This document shows positions 1-6,197 of a stretch of DNA of 8,759 bases, piece by piece; positions within the stretch are counted from its first letter, which is position 1; every line of letters begins with the position of its first letter. The notes beneath the pieces were generated by a model that had not been told where the DNA came from, did no database searches, and saw only the letters and a program-made list of their open reading frames with translations. The DNA comes from an uncultured Clostridia bacterium (lineage in GTDB: Bacteria; Bacillota; Clostridia; Christensenellales; Borkfalkiaceae). Both the position numbers and the translations under genes were made by a program. The stretch lies in assembly GCA_905235815.1 (NCBI GenBank), contig CAJOMT010000050.1, forward strand, positions 1-8,759, in the 5' to 3' direction.

Positions 1-785
1 GCGTCTTCCCATTCCTGCGTATCTATCCAGTTGTATGCGATAACGAAATTTTCGTTTTTCACATTAGCGCTAAAAGAATACCCTTCGGGATAAGTGACGT
101 TAACGTTTTCCGGCTGAGTAATATAACCGTATTTTTCACGATCATAATTCTTGACTTCAACGTCGTAAGTTTTGGTCGCGGATAAAACCTCTCCGTCAGG
201 TCCGTAAATATTGCCTACACTTATGGTAACGTGTTTCGTCCCTACCGTTTTGCTGTCAAACCCTGTTACGCGCAAAGATATTGCGTTGATGTACGGAATA
301 AATACTTTGCCGTCTTCGCCGTATTTGAGCCAGACTTTCGGGGCGAGTTCGCACCATTTTCCTTCAATGTAAAAACCCGTACTGAACGGTTCGCCCAAAA
401 AATAGAAACGGTATTGTTCCGGAAGGTCCCACTCAAACTCGATATGGCAGTAATGCGCTCCCCAGTTGGCAACGAGAGTTACGTCTTGTCCCCATTTGCT
501 GTCGATTTCGGTTACCTTTTCACCGTTATACGTCCACCCTTCAAACGGATATCCTTCTTTGATCGGATCTTGAAGTGCAATCTCTCCGCTTTCGGCTGTG
601 TAAGTCTTTGCCGTATTAGGATTTTCCGCGTTTTCGACGCCCGCATACGTAATCGTATATTCGGTAGGCGCAACGGGCGACGGTTGTTCGTTGCTATTAC
701 ATCCGACAAGCGCCGTTCCCGCAAGCATTATTAAAGTTGCAAAAACAAAATAACGTAAATGCTTAAACTTTTTAATTCTTTCCAT
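1..785 (-). CDS. Secreted lipoprotein with B-type repeat and Ig-like domains (3' end off the window)
   Basis: The reading frame starts at ATG 785 and stays open to base 1, giving 261 residues with the C-terminus missing. The start is supported by AAGGAGA (GGAG at 793-796, 7 nt upstream) and a promoter just behind it. Residues 1-29 form a lipoprotein signal: charged MERIKKFK, a hydrophobic core, and lipobox LVGC with Cys29 as the lipidation site, so the protein should be anchored on the outer face of the membrane. Residues 43-108 match the Listeria/Bacteroides (InlB B, Flg_new-like) repeat pattern, with KEGYPFEGW and a closing VTLVANW. Residues about 125-212 resemble a bacterial Ig-like group 3 domain (VTGFDSKTVGTKHVTISV). 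From about 221 another Ig-like domain seems to begin (ITQPENVNV, later YNW). No enzyme motif is seen. The likely role is surface binding or scaffolding; the ligand is unknown. The gene is a transcription unit separate from the glycosidase cluster. Confidence 0.85.
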   Translation of the reverse strand, partial: MERIKKFKHLRYFVFATLIMLAGTALVGCNSNEQPSPVAPTEYTITYAGVENAENPNTAKTYTAESGEIALQDPIKEGYPFEGWTYNGEKVTEIDSKWGQDVTLVANWGAHYCHIEFEWDLPEQYRFYFLGEPFSTGFYIEGKWCELAPKVWLKYGEDGKVFIPYINAISLRVTGFDSKTVGTKHVTISVGNIYGPDGEVLSATKTYDVEVKNYDREKYGYITQPENVNVTYPEGYSFSANVKNENFVIAYNWIDTQEWED

Positions 786-808
786 AAAATATCTCCTTGT
801 GTCTTTAT

Positions 809-837
809 ATTATAGGCGAATTTTTAGAAAAAGTCAA
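809..837 (-). promoter_or_regulatory. Sigma-A promoter of the lipoprotein gene
   Basis: Read on the minus strand, TTGACT (832-837) and TATAAT (809-814) are separated by exactly 17 nt, a near-consensus housekeeping promoter. Transcription would begin near base 802, leaving a leader of about 17 nt that is almost entirely the ribosome site. The position directly ahead of the lipoprotein start makes the assignment firm. Confidence 0.85.
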
Positions 838-840
838 GTT

Positions 841-857
841 TATACCATTCCGGTATA
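841..857. promoter_or_regulatory. Candidate operator: inverted repeat abutting the -35 box
   Basis: TATACC and GGTATA form a perfect 6-bp inverted repeat around the 5-nt spacer ATTCC. It lies only 3 nt upstream of the -35 of the lipoprotein promoter, centred about 47 nt before the predicted start of transcription. Size and placement suit a dimeric DNA-binding protein, for instance an activator contacting RNA polymerase. The cognate regulator is unknown, and no second copy was found in the window. Confidence 0.45.
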
Positions 858-1120
858 GTAGAAAAATAAAAATATTCTTTGGGAAAAGCAAAACAATCTT
901 TCAAAAAAAAGCTAATGTCGTAAGTTCAAAACCTATTAGTTCGGTAAAAATCGAAAATGCCGGCTATAAATTGCAACGTTTTTGTCAGACTTTTTATATT
1001 TGATTTTTGGCATACCATAGCGATAATCGACTTATACGCCAACTTTTTATGTGCGGTGTCTGTTATCTTTCTAACAGTTTCGCCGTTGTTTTGTATCAAT
1101 TTGTTTGAATCTGCACGGAT
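858..1120. other. AT-rich intergenic spacer without a recognisable gene
   Basis: Between the lipoprotein promoter region and the terminator behind the GH3 gene, no reading frame has a plausible ribosome site or a recognisable protein. The only structures noted are a short inverted repeat, CTGTTA(tctttc)TAACAG at 1060-1077, and a 9-bp palindrome CGATAATCG at 1021-1029. Neither has a clear role. Upstream control sites for the lipoprotein could lie here. Confidence 0.6.
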
Positions 1121-1154
1121 AAAAAAAAGACGACCTCTGTGTCGTCTTTTTTTT
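1121..1154 (-). terminator. Rho-independent terminator after the GH3 gene (symmetrical)
   Basis: AAAAAAAAGACGAC and GTCGTCTTTTTTTT form a perfect 14-bp inverted repeat around a 6-nt loop. The GC-containing core GACGAC/GTCGTC is followed by eight T on either strand, so it can work in both directions. It begins 27 nt past the GH3 stop codon and would end the GH130-mutase-GH3 transcript, insulating the lipoprotein gene downstream. Confidence 0.9.
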
Positions 1155-1180
1155 GTCTTGTACTCATAAAATAGCTGTCA

Positions 1181-3316
1181 TCAATTTATTAAAGAAAATT
1201 TCACACCGTCTTTCACATTGCTGCTATCGGAAATCCAAACGGTAAACGAACCGATTTCCGCTTCAAATTTTCCGTTTGCCGTCCAAAACTTCAACATTTC
1301 CTCTGTGATTTCAAAAGAGACTTTCTTGCTTTCATTGGGCTTTAAGCCAATCTTTTGATACGCCTTTAATTCTTTCACAGGGCGAACCAACGACGCATAA
1401 TCGTCGCAAATATACAATTGAACAACCGTTTCGCCGCTTCTATCCCCTGTATTTCGCACGTCAACGGAAACGGTAAGACTTTCTCCTATCTTCATTGTAT
1501 CTGCGCTGATTTCAGGTTTTGAAATAGCAAAACTTGTATAACTCAATCCGTACCCAAACGGATATAACGGTGCATTCGGCATATCTTGATACCAACTGCC
1601 ATAAGGCGCTTCAAATGGTCTGCCCGTTCGATACGAATTATAATAAATGGGGATTTGACCTTCGCTGCGTGGGAACGTCATAGACAGCTTACCGCTGAAA
1701 TTCACATTACCAAATAGAAGATTTGCAAGCGCATTTCCGCCTTCCGTTCCCGGCTGCCACGCCAACACTAAGGCCGGAATATCATCAATAATATCTGTCA
1801 ATACAAGCGGACGCCCACAGAATAATACAACCACTGTATTTTGATTTGCTTTTACCACTTCACGAATAAGAGTTTGCTGTGCCTTACTCAAACGAAGTTC
1901 CGCACGAGACATCCCCTCGCCGCTCATATACGTATCTTCACCCACACAAAGAATAACGTCATCGCATTTCTTTGCAAGTTCTACCGCTTCGCTTATAGGT
2001 TCACAATCGGTTGCATTAATTTTTTCATCACAGCCCTGTGCAAAGAAAACTTCGGCATTCGGTAACATTCTTTTTACTGCGCTAAATACACCCAAGCCGT
2101 CTTCCTCTCTGCCGTGGCAGTGCCACTGACCAAGCATTGTTTTATCGGCAAAAGGTCCGATTACCGCAATTCGTTTTGCTTTATTCTTATCGAACGGCAA
2201 GACGTTTTCGTTTTTCAAAAGGACCGCAGACTTTTCCGCCGCACGCCTTGCAATTTCTCTATGCTTTTCACAGAGACACACCGACATTTCTTGTTCTTCA
2301 TCTGCATAAAGATAAGGATTATCCAATAAGCCAAGCTTTTCCTTTAAGCGTAATACACGCAAAACGGCTTCATCAATTTGTTTTTCACTTACCTTTCCTT
2401 CTGCTATCAATGTAGGTATTTGTTGCAAATAACAAGCTGACATCATTTCAATATCGGTCGTTGCTTGTATTGCTTTTTCCGCGCAGTCTTTTTCCGTAGC
2501 GCAATATCCGTGTATGTGCATTTCTCTGAACGCATTATAATCGGAAATAACAATTTTATCAAACCCCCATTCGTCACGCAAAAGTTCTTTTACGAGCCAT
2601 TTATTCCCCGAAGACGGTATGCCGTTTAAGATATTAAACGAGGTCATTACCATTTCAGCGCCTTCGTCTATTGCGGCTTGATAAGCAGGCAAGTAGAAAT
2701 CTCGCAAAGTCCGTTCGCTGATATCCGTCGTGTTGTAATCGCGCCCGGCTTCGGCTTGCCCGTATGCGGCAAAATGCTTTACACACGCTGCCGCCTTACC
2801 GCTTTTTTGAAAGCCGCGGACCATAGCACGTGCCATTTCACAGTTTAAGTAGGTATCTTCACCCGTCGTTTCCATACATCTGCCCCAACGAGGGTCGCGA
2901 ACCAAATCCACCATAGGCGCAAACGTAACGTGTACTCCCCCAAGAACCATTTCTTCACTCGCCATTTCGCAACATTCTTCGACAAGTGCCGTATCAAAGC
3001 TTGCGCCAAGCGCCAAAGGAATAGGATAAACAGTTCTATATCCGTGAATAACATCCATCATAAACAGCAGTGGGATTTGATTCGGGTCATTATGCAAGTG
3101 CTCTTTTTGTATAGAAATCATTTCCTTTGCGCCGGAATAATTCAAAGTAGAACCAACCGCGACAACTTCTTCTTTTTTAAGCGATAATTCTTGCTCCGGG
3201 CCCGTAACATCGTCACTCGCCCCGACATGTAAATAAACCGCATTACATTGCGAAATTTGTGCGAGTTTTTGTTCCAAAGTCATTTTCGCCAGCAAATTTT
3301 CCAACTTCATAATCAT
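1181..3316 (-). CDS. GH3 family beta-glycosidase (beta-glucosidase/xylosidase type), cytoplasmic
   Basis: This 711-residue protein hydrolyses terminal beta-linked sugars with retention. The GH3 barrel spans about residues 1-330 and shows DPRWGR (141-146), the KH pair (180-181) and VISDYNA with Asp259 as the expected nucleophile. The second domain (about 360-590) carries GEDTYMSGEGMSR, where Glu467 is the likely acid/base, and PFGYGLSYTSF (586-596). A fibronectin III-like domain closes the protein (about 607-690). Length and three-domain order fit complete BglX-like enzymes. Unlike exported BglX it has no signal peptide, so it should act on imported oligosaccharides. ATG 3316 overlaps the mutase stop as ATGA; GGAG at 3331-3334 is 14 nt away, so translation may be coupled. 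A second ATG at 3310 is a weaker alternative start. Neighbouring GH130 and mutase genes suggest trimming of glucose from gluco-mannooligosaccharides, but a xylosidase cannot be excluded. Confidence 0.93.
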   Translation of the reverse strand: MIMKLENLLAKMTLEQKLAQISQCNAVYLHVGASDDVTGPEQELSLKKEEVVAVGSTLNYSGAKEMISIQKEHLHNDPNQIPLLFMMDVIHGYRTVYPIPLALGASFDTALVEECCEMASEEMVLGGVHVTFAPMVDLVRDPRWGRCMETTGEDTYLNCEMARAMVRGFQKSGKAAACVKHFAAYGQAEAGRDYNTTDISERTLRDFYLPAYQAAIDEGAEMVMTSFNILNGIPSSGNKWLVKELLRDEWGFDKIVISDYNAFREMHIHGYCATEKDCAEKAIQATTDIEMMSACYLQQIPTLIAEGKVSEKQIDEAVLRVLRLKEKLGLLDNPYLYADEEQEMSVCLCEKHREIARRAAEKSAVLLKNENVLPFDKNKAKRIAVIGPFADKTMLGQWHCHGREEDGLGVFSAVKRMLPNAEVFFAQGCDEKINATDCEPISEAVELAKKCDDVILCVGEDTYMSGEGMSRAELRLSKAQQTLIREVVKANQNTVVVLFCGRPLVLTDIIDDIPALVLAWQPGTEGGNALANLLFGNVNFSGKLSMTFPRSEGQIPIYYNSYRTGRPFEAPYGSWYQDMPNAPLYPFGYGLSYTSFAISKPEISADTMKIGESLTVSVDVRNTGDRSGETVVQLYICDDYASLVRPVKELKAYQKIGLKPNESKKVSFEITEEMLKFWTANGKFEAEIGSFTVWISDSSNVKDGVKFSLIN

Positions 3317-3336
3317 CTGATGTTTAATTTCTCCTT
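3313..3336 (-). promoter_or_regulatory. ATGA stop/start overlap with distant ribosome site
   Basis: On the minus strand the mutase stop TGA (3313-3315) lies inside ATGA, which also holds the GH3 start ATG (3314-3316). The only Shine-Dalgarno-like sequence, AAGGAG at 3331-3336, is 14 nt before ATG 3316 and 20 nt before the next in-frame ATG at 3310. The spacing is long, so reinitiation by ribosomes finishing the mutase is the likely way the GH3 protein is made. Confidence 0.65.
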
Positions 3337-4935
3337 CGCATAAAATTTCAGTTCACGCATCTTTACGGCGGCTTTTTCTTCGGTTTCGCCTTTTACCTGA
3401 TAGTAGATCTTCAACTTCGGTTCGGTTCCGCTCGGACGGATTATAAGGCGGATATTTTCACCTCTGAAGCGAAGGACGTTGCTTTTCGGAAGTCCCGAGA
3501 CGCCTTTTATAAAATCCTTAAAAATCACCTGCTCTCCGACGATTTCACGCGGAGGATTTTTTCTTATATCGTCAATCACTTCATTCATTGTAGCCATGCC
3601 TTCCTGACCGGGATAAGCAATAGACTGCAAATCCGTCTTATAAAATCCGTATGTTTGATAAAGTTCGTCAAGCGCCTGCAACAGCGTTATGCCTTGCGTC
3701 TTATAAAATGCGCACATCTCCACTATCATCATTGCCGCGGAAACCGCGTCTTTATCCCTGACGTGAGCCCCGACGAGATAGCCGTAACTCTCTTCCATTC
3801 CCAGCACGTAATTATCCGTAACGTCGATTTCTTCGCCTATATATTTAAAGCCTGTTAAAACTTCTTTGACGTTTGCCCCGTAGGTCTTGGCAATATCGAA
3901 AACCATATCCGTAGTAACAATTGTCTTTATGACGGTCGGTTCTTTGCCTGAAATGCCCTTTTGCTTCTTTTGAGAAAGTATATAAGACATCAAAAGAACA
4001 CCCGTTTCATTGCCGTTTAAAAGGATGTACTCGTTATTTTCATTCCGTACTGCTATTCCTATTCTGTCCGCGTCGGGATCTGTCGCCAAAACAAGATCCG
4101 CCTTATTGGCTTTTGCGTAGTCTATCGCAATGGATAACGTCTCTTTCTCTTCCGGATTGGGATAAGGACAGGTCGTAAAATCCCCGTCGGGCAGTTCCTG
4201 TTCTTTTACGACGAACGTTTCAACTCCCATATCCGCAAGAAGTTTTCTCACCGGTATATTTCCCGTTCCGTGTAAAGGGGTATAAACTACCTTCAAATGC
4301 GCGTCGGACGTAAAATCATTCAGAGAATACTTTCTGATATCCGACAAAAAGTCATTGAGCGTATCTTCTCCCAAACGGTGTATTTTAGAAATATCGGGCG
4401 TAAATTCGGCAAAATAATCCGATTTATCGATTTCGGCGATTATATCGTCGGCTGTCTTGTCGGTAATCTGACAACCGCGTTCGTTATATACCTTGTAGCC
4501 GTTATATTCTTTGGGGTTATGGCTTGCGGTAATTACGATACCTGCGCCCGCGTTCAATTTGCGCACGGCATACGATAAGACGGGCGTAGGCATTATTTCG
4601 TCGAAAATATATACGTCTATGCCCTTTGAAGATAAAATTTCTGCGGCGCGGAATGCAAATTCATGCGATTTATGTCTGCTGTCATAGGCTATCGCTACTT
4701 TTTTTGAAACTCCGCTTTTGAGAATATATTCGGCAAGTCCGAAAGTTGCCTTGCCGACCGTATATATGTTCATGCGGTTTGTCCCGGCGCCAATTATACC
4801 GCGAAGACCGCCCGTTCCGAAATTCAAATCTTTATAAAATCTGTCCGATATCTCTTCGTCTTTTCCTCTGATTTGCAATAATTCTTCCCTTACGTCTTTA
4901 TCCTTTGCCCTTTTAAGCCATTCACTGTAACTCAT
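3313..4935 (-). CDS. pgcA: Alpha-D-phosphohexomutase (phosphoglucomutase/phosphomannomutase, PgcA type)
   Basis: This 540-residue cytoplasmic enzyme moves phosphate between C1 and C6 of glucose or mannose. All four family signatures are visible: TASHNPKEYNG with Ser138 as the phosphoserine, the metal loop DPDADR (286-291, Asp286/288/290), the sugar-selecting loop GMEESYGY (379-386), and the phosphate loop RPSGTEPK (500-507). The N-terminal FGTGGLRG...GTNRMNIYTV (39-60) is typical of Bacillota PgcA, which is usually near 580 residues; nothing essential is missing. The start at 4935 has GGAGAG at 4945-4950, 9 nt upstream. It follows GH130 by 110 bp and overlaps GH3 by ATGA. Placed between a mannoside phosphorylase and a glycosidase, it probably feeds mannose 1-phosphate, and perhaps glucose 1-phosphate, into the 6-phosphate pool. 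Specificity for mannose over glucose cannot be read from sequence. Confidence 0.93.
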   Translation of the reverse strand: MSYSEWLKRAKDKDVREELLQIRGKDEEISDRFYKDLNFGTGGLRGIIGAGTNRMNIYTVGKATFGLAEYILKSGVSKKVAIAYDSRHKSHEFAFRAAEILSSKGIDVYIFDEIMPTPVLSYAVRKLNAGAGIVITASHNPKEYNGYKVYNERGCQITDKTADDIIAEIDKSDYFAEFTPDISKIHRLGEDTLNDFLSDIRKYSLNDFTSDAHLKVVYTPLHGTGNIPVRKLLADMGVETFVVKEQELPDGDFTTCPYPNPEEKETLSIAIDYAKANKADLVLATDPDADRIGIAVRNENNEYILLNGNETGVLLMSYILSQKKQKGISGKEPTVIKTIVTTDMVFDIAKTYGANVKEVLTGFKYIGEEIDVTDNYVLGMEESYGYLVGAHVRDKDAVSAAMMIVEMCAFYKTQGITLLQALDELYQTYGFYKTDLQSIAYPGQEGMATMNEVIDDIRKNPPREIVGEQVIFKDFIKGVSGLPKSNVLRFRGENIRLIIRPSGTEPKLKIYYQVKGETEEKAAVKMRELKFYAKEKLNIR

Positions 4936-4966
4936 TTCTGTTTTCTCTCCGACACGTTCTGTATTT

Positions 4967-4990
4967 AAAGCAAATTTGTGCCATTGCTTT
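4967..4990. repeat. Inverted repeat upstream of the mutase gene
   Basis: AAAGCAA (4967-4973) and TTGCTTT (4984-4990) form a perfect 7-bp inverted repeat with a 10-nt spacer, 32 to 55 nt before the mutase start. It could be an operator or a leader hairpin. No convincing sigma-A promoter was found in this gap, so an internal start of transcription is not supported. Confidence 0.35.
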
Positions 4991-5011
4991 TATATAAACT
5001 CTCAATATAAT

Positions 5012-5040
5012 AGCCGAGTGCTCAAACATTACACTCAGCT
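5012..5040 (-). terminator. Intercistronic hairpin after the GH130 stop (weak terminator or processing site)
   Basis: In minus-strand RNA, AGCUGAGUG pairs with CACUCGGCU over 9 bp, including one G-U pair, around an 11-nt loop. On the plus strand the same position would be a C-A mismatch, so the structure fits minus-strand RNA. It starts 5 nt after the GH130 stop. No U-run follows, only AUUAUAUUG, so full termination is unlikely. Partial termination, or 3'-end protection after cleavage that lowers mutase and GH3 output relative to GH130, is more plausible. Confidence 0.5.
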
Positions 5041-5045
5041 TGGAT

Positions 5046-6083
5046 TTATACTTTTTCTTTCATTACTTCTTTCAGTAATTCTTCAAAATCGGCGGTTGCA
5101 AGACCTACATATTTATCTCCGCAACCGTAATACACAAATAAAGTTCCGTCTTTTACAACCGATCCCGTCGGGAAAACGCAGCCGTTGTAAATTCCTTCCG
5201 TTTCGAATTTCAGGTCGGGTTCCATTATAAAGTCCTTTGTCCTCGCAACGACTTTACGGGGATCGTCTTTGTCGAGAATGAGCGCGCCGACGCGATAAAT
5301 ACCGTCATCGTCAACGCCGTGATACAATAAAAACCAGCCGTATTCCGTCAATATCGGAACGGTTCCTGCGCCGATCCTCTGAGTTTCCCACCATTCTTTG
5401 CCCGTTATGAGAAGTTCCGGGGTCGTGTATTCCAATATGTCTTCCCTCATGGATATCCATATCGACGGCATTTTAATGTCGGGCACGTCTTTGAATTTCG
5501 GACGCGTAAGCAAGACGAATTTACCATCTGTCTTTTGAGGAAACAACACTACGTCTCTGTCGTCAACGCGCGCCTCGGTAATTCTTCCGAATCTTTTATA
5601 GGTTCTGAAATCTTTCGTAACCGCAAGGCATGAAACCGTTAAGTTCTCTTTTGCGTAGAAAGGCATTATTTCGCCGCGGATATCGGTGTCGTCAAGATAC
5701 ATGGGCGGTTTTGTAACGCCCTCTATATAAGGCTCCAACCAATATTGACCGGGTGCATAAGCATGCGACGCGTATGTTATATAATACAAATCCCCCATTT
5801 TCGTTATGCGCGGATCTTCCACGCATCCGCCGTCGGGCTCTTCGTTGCCCGGGCTGAAAATCGGACGATCGGACATTCTCTTAAAATTGACTCCGTCGTC
5901 GCTTTCTGCGAGGCCGAAAGCAATTTTATGCCTTATATCGTCGCCTGCCGCCCTGTAAAGCATCACAAACTTCTGCCTTTCTTCATCGTAAATCACACCG
6001 GGGTTCAATACGCAGAAATTTTCCCAGTTGTGTTTGGGTTCCGGCGACATAACCGGATTGATTTTATGCTTGGTCAGCTTCAT
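5046..6083 (-). CDS. GH130 family glycoside phosphorylase (probable beta-mannoside phosphorylase)
   Basis: GH130 enzymes use inorganic phosphate to split beta-mannosides, giving alpha-mannose 1-phosphate plus the shortened sugar. The 345-residue protein is a five-bladed propeller by family. Visible motifs in order are NPGV (27-30), MLYRAAGDD (41-49), GGCVEDPRI (85-93) with Asp90 the likely proton donor, DRDVVLFP (175-182), LLYHGVDD (252-259) where His255 probably binds phosphate, and the C-terminal GCVFPTGSVV and YYGCGDKYVGLAT (319-331). The length suits the shorter GH130 members, such as mannooligosaccharide phosphorylases, better than the roughly 390-residue mannosylglucose phosphorylases, but the subfamily remains open; beta-1,2-mannoside or Man-GlcNAc substrates are alternatives. 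No signal peptide is present. ATG 6083 has AAGGAG (GGAG complement at 6092-6095) 8 nt upstream. It is the first gene of the cluster, and the mutase downstream can use its product directly. Confidence 0.9.
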   Translation of the reverse strand: MKLTKHKINPVMSPEPKHNWENFCVLNPGVIYDEERQKFVMLYRAAGDDIRHKIAFGLAESDDGVNFKRMSDRPIFSPGNEEPDGGCVEDPRITKMGDLYYITYASHAYAPGQYWLEPYIEGVTKPPMYLDDTDIRGEIMPFYAKENLTVSCLAVTKDFRTYKRFGRITEARVDDRDVVLFPQKTDGKFVLLTRPKFKDVPDIKMPSIWISMREDILEYTTPELLITGKEWWETQRIGAGTVPILTEYGWFLLYHGVDDDGIYRVGALILDKDDPRKVVARTKDFIMEPDLKFETEGIYNGCVFPTGSVVKDGTLFVYYGCGDKYVGLATADFEELLKEVMKEKV

Positions 6084-6127
6084 AATACAATCTCCTTTTT
6101 CTATTGCATTTGCTGTTTTTTCGAAAT

Positions 6128-6156
6128 ATTATCAAATCAGAACATTGACTTGACAT
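6128..6156 (-). promoter_or_regulatory. Possible promoter of the GH130-mutase-GH3 cluster
   Basis: On the minus strand ATGTCA (6151-6156) and GATAAT (6128-6133) are 17 nt apart. The -35 matches consensus at four of six positions and the -10 at five. Transcription would start near 6121, giving a leader of about 38 nt. It is weaker than the divergent promoter, and the two -35 boxes overlap by 5 bp. An 8-bp palindrome TTTCGAAA sits just downstream, near the predicted start. Confidence 0.45.
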
Positions 6157-6178
6157 TAAAATTATTAAGTTCTATAAT
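6150..6178 (+). promoter_or_regulatory. Consensus sigma-A promoter of the TIM-barrel gene
   Basis: TTGACA (6150-6155) and TATAAT (6173-6178) are both perfect and 17 nt apart. Transcription would start near 6185, only about 13 nt before the ATG, so the message begins almost at its Shine-Dalgarno sequence. TTGACA also recurs inverted as TGTCAA at 6181-6186, enclosing the core promoter, which could be chance or a repressor site. Confidence 0.85.
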
Positions 6179-6184
6179 ACTGTC

Positions 6185-6193
6185 AAAGGAGAG
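6185..6193 (+). promoter_or_regulatory. Ribosome binding site that fixes the TIM-barrel start
   Basis: AAAGGAGAG lies with its GGAG core (6188-6191) 6 nt before ATG 6198. The frame is also open upstream to 5745, but that stretch lies antisense to GH130 and before the promoter. Promoter and ribosome site therefore decide for the start at 6198. Confidence 0.85.
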
Positions 6194-6197
6194 TATT

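Noticed and set aside
231..734. 167-codon plus-strand frame antisense to the lipoprotein gene.
   Set aside because: It is a shadow of the lipoprotein frame, which has a signal peptide, ribosome site and promoter; the antisense protein has no recognisable features.
797..1169. Two short plus-strand reading frames in the spacer (797-1003 and 957-1169).
   Set aside because: No ribosome site, no recognisable protein character; the second reads straight through the terminator hairpin.
1181..3316. Recent horizontal transfer of the GH3 gene.
   Set aside because: Hand sampling of about 40-80 codons gave roughly half G/C at third positions in both GH3 and the mutase, and the ATGA overlap argues for long joint residence.
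4936..5011. Internal promoter for the mutase gene.
   Set aside because: No pair of -35 and -10 boxes with acceptable match and spacing was found on the minus strand.
5745..6197. In-frame upstream extension of the TIM-barrel reading frame (151 extra codons).
   Set aside because: It lies antisense to the GH130 N-terminal part and across the promoter region; the consensus promoter and ribosome site place the start at 6198.
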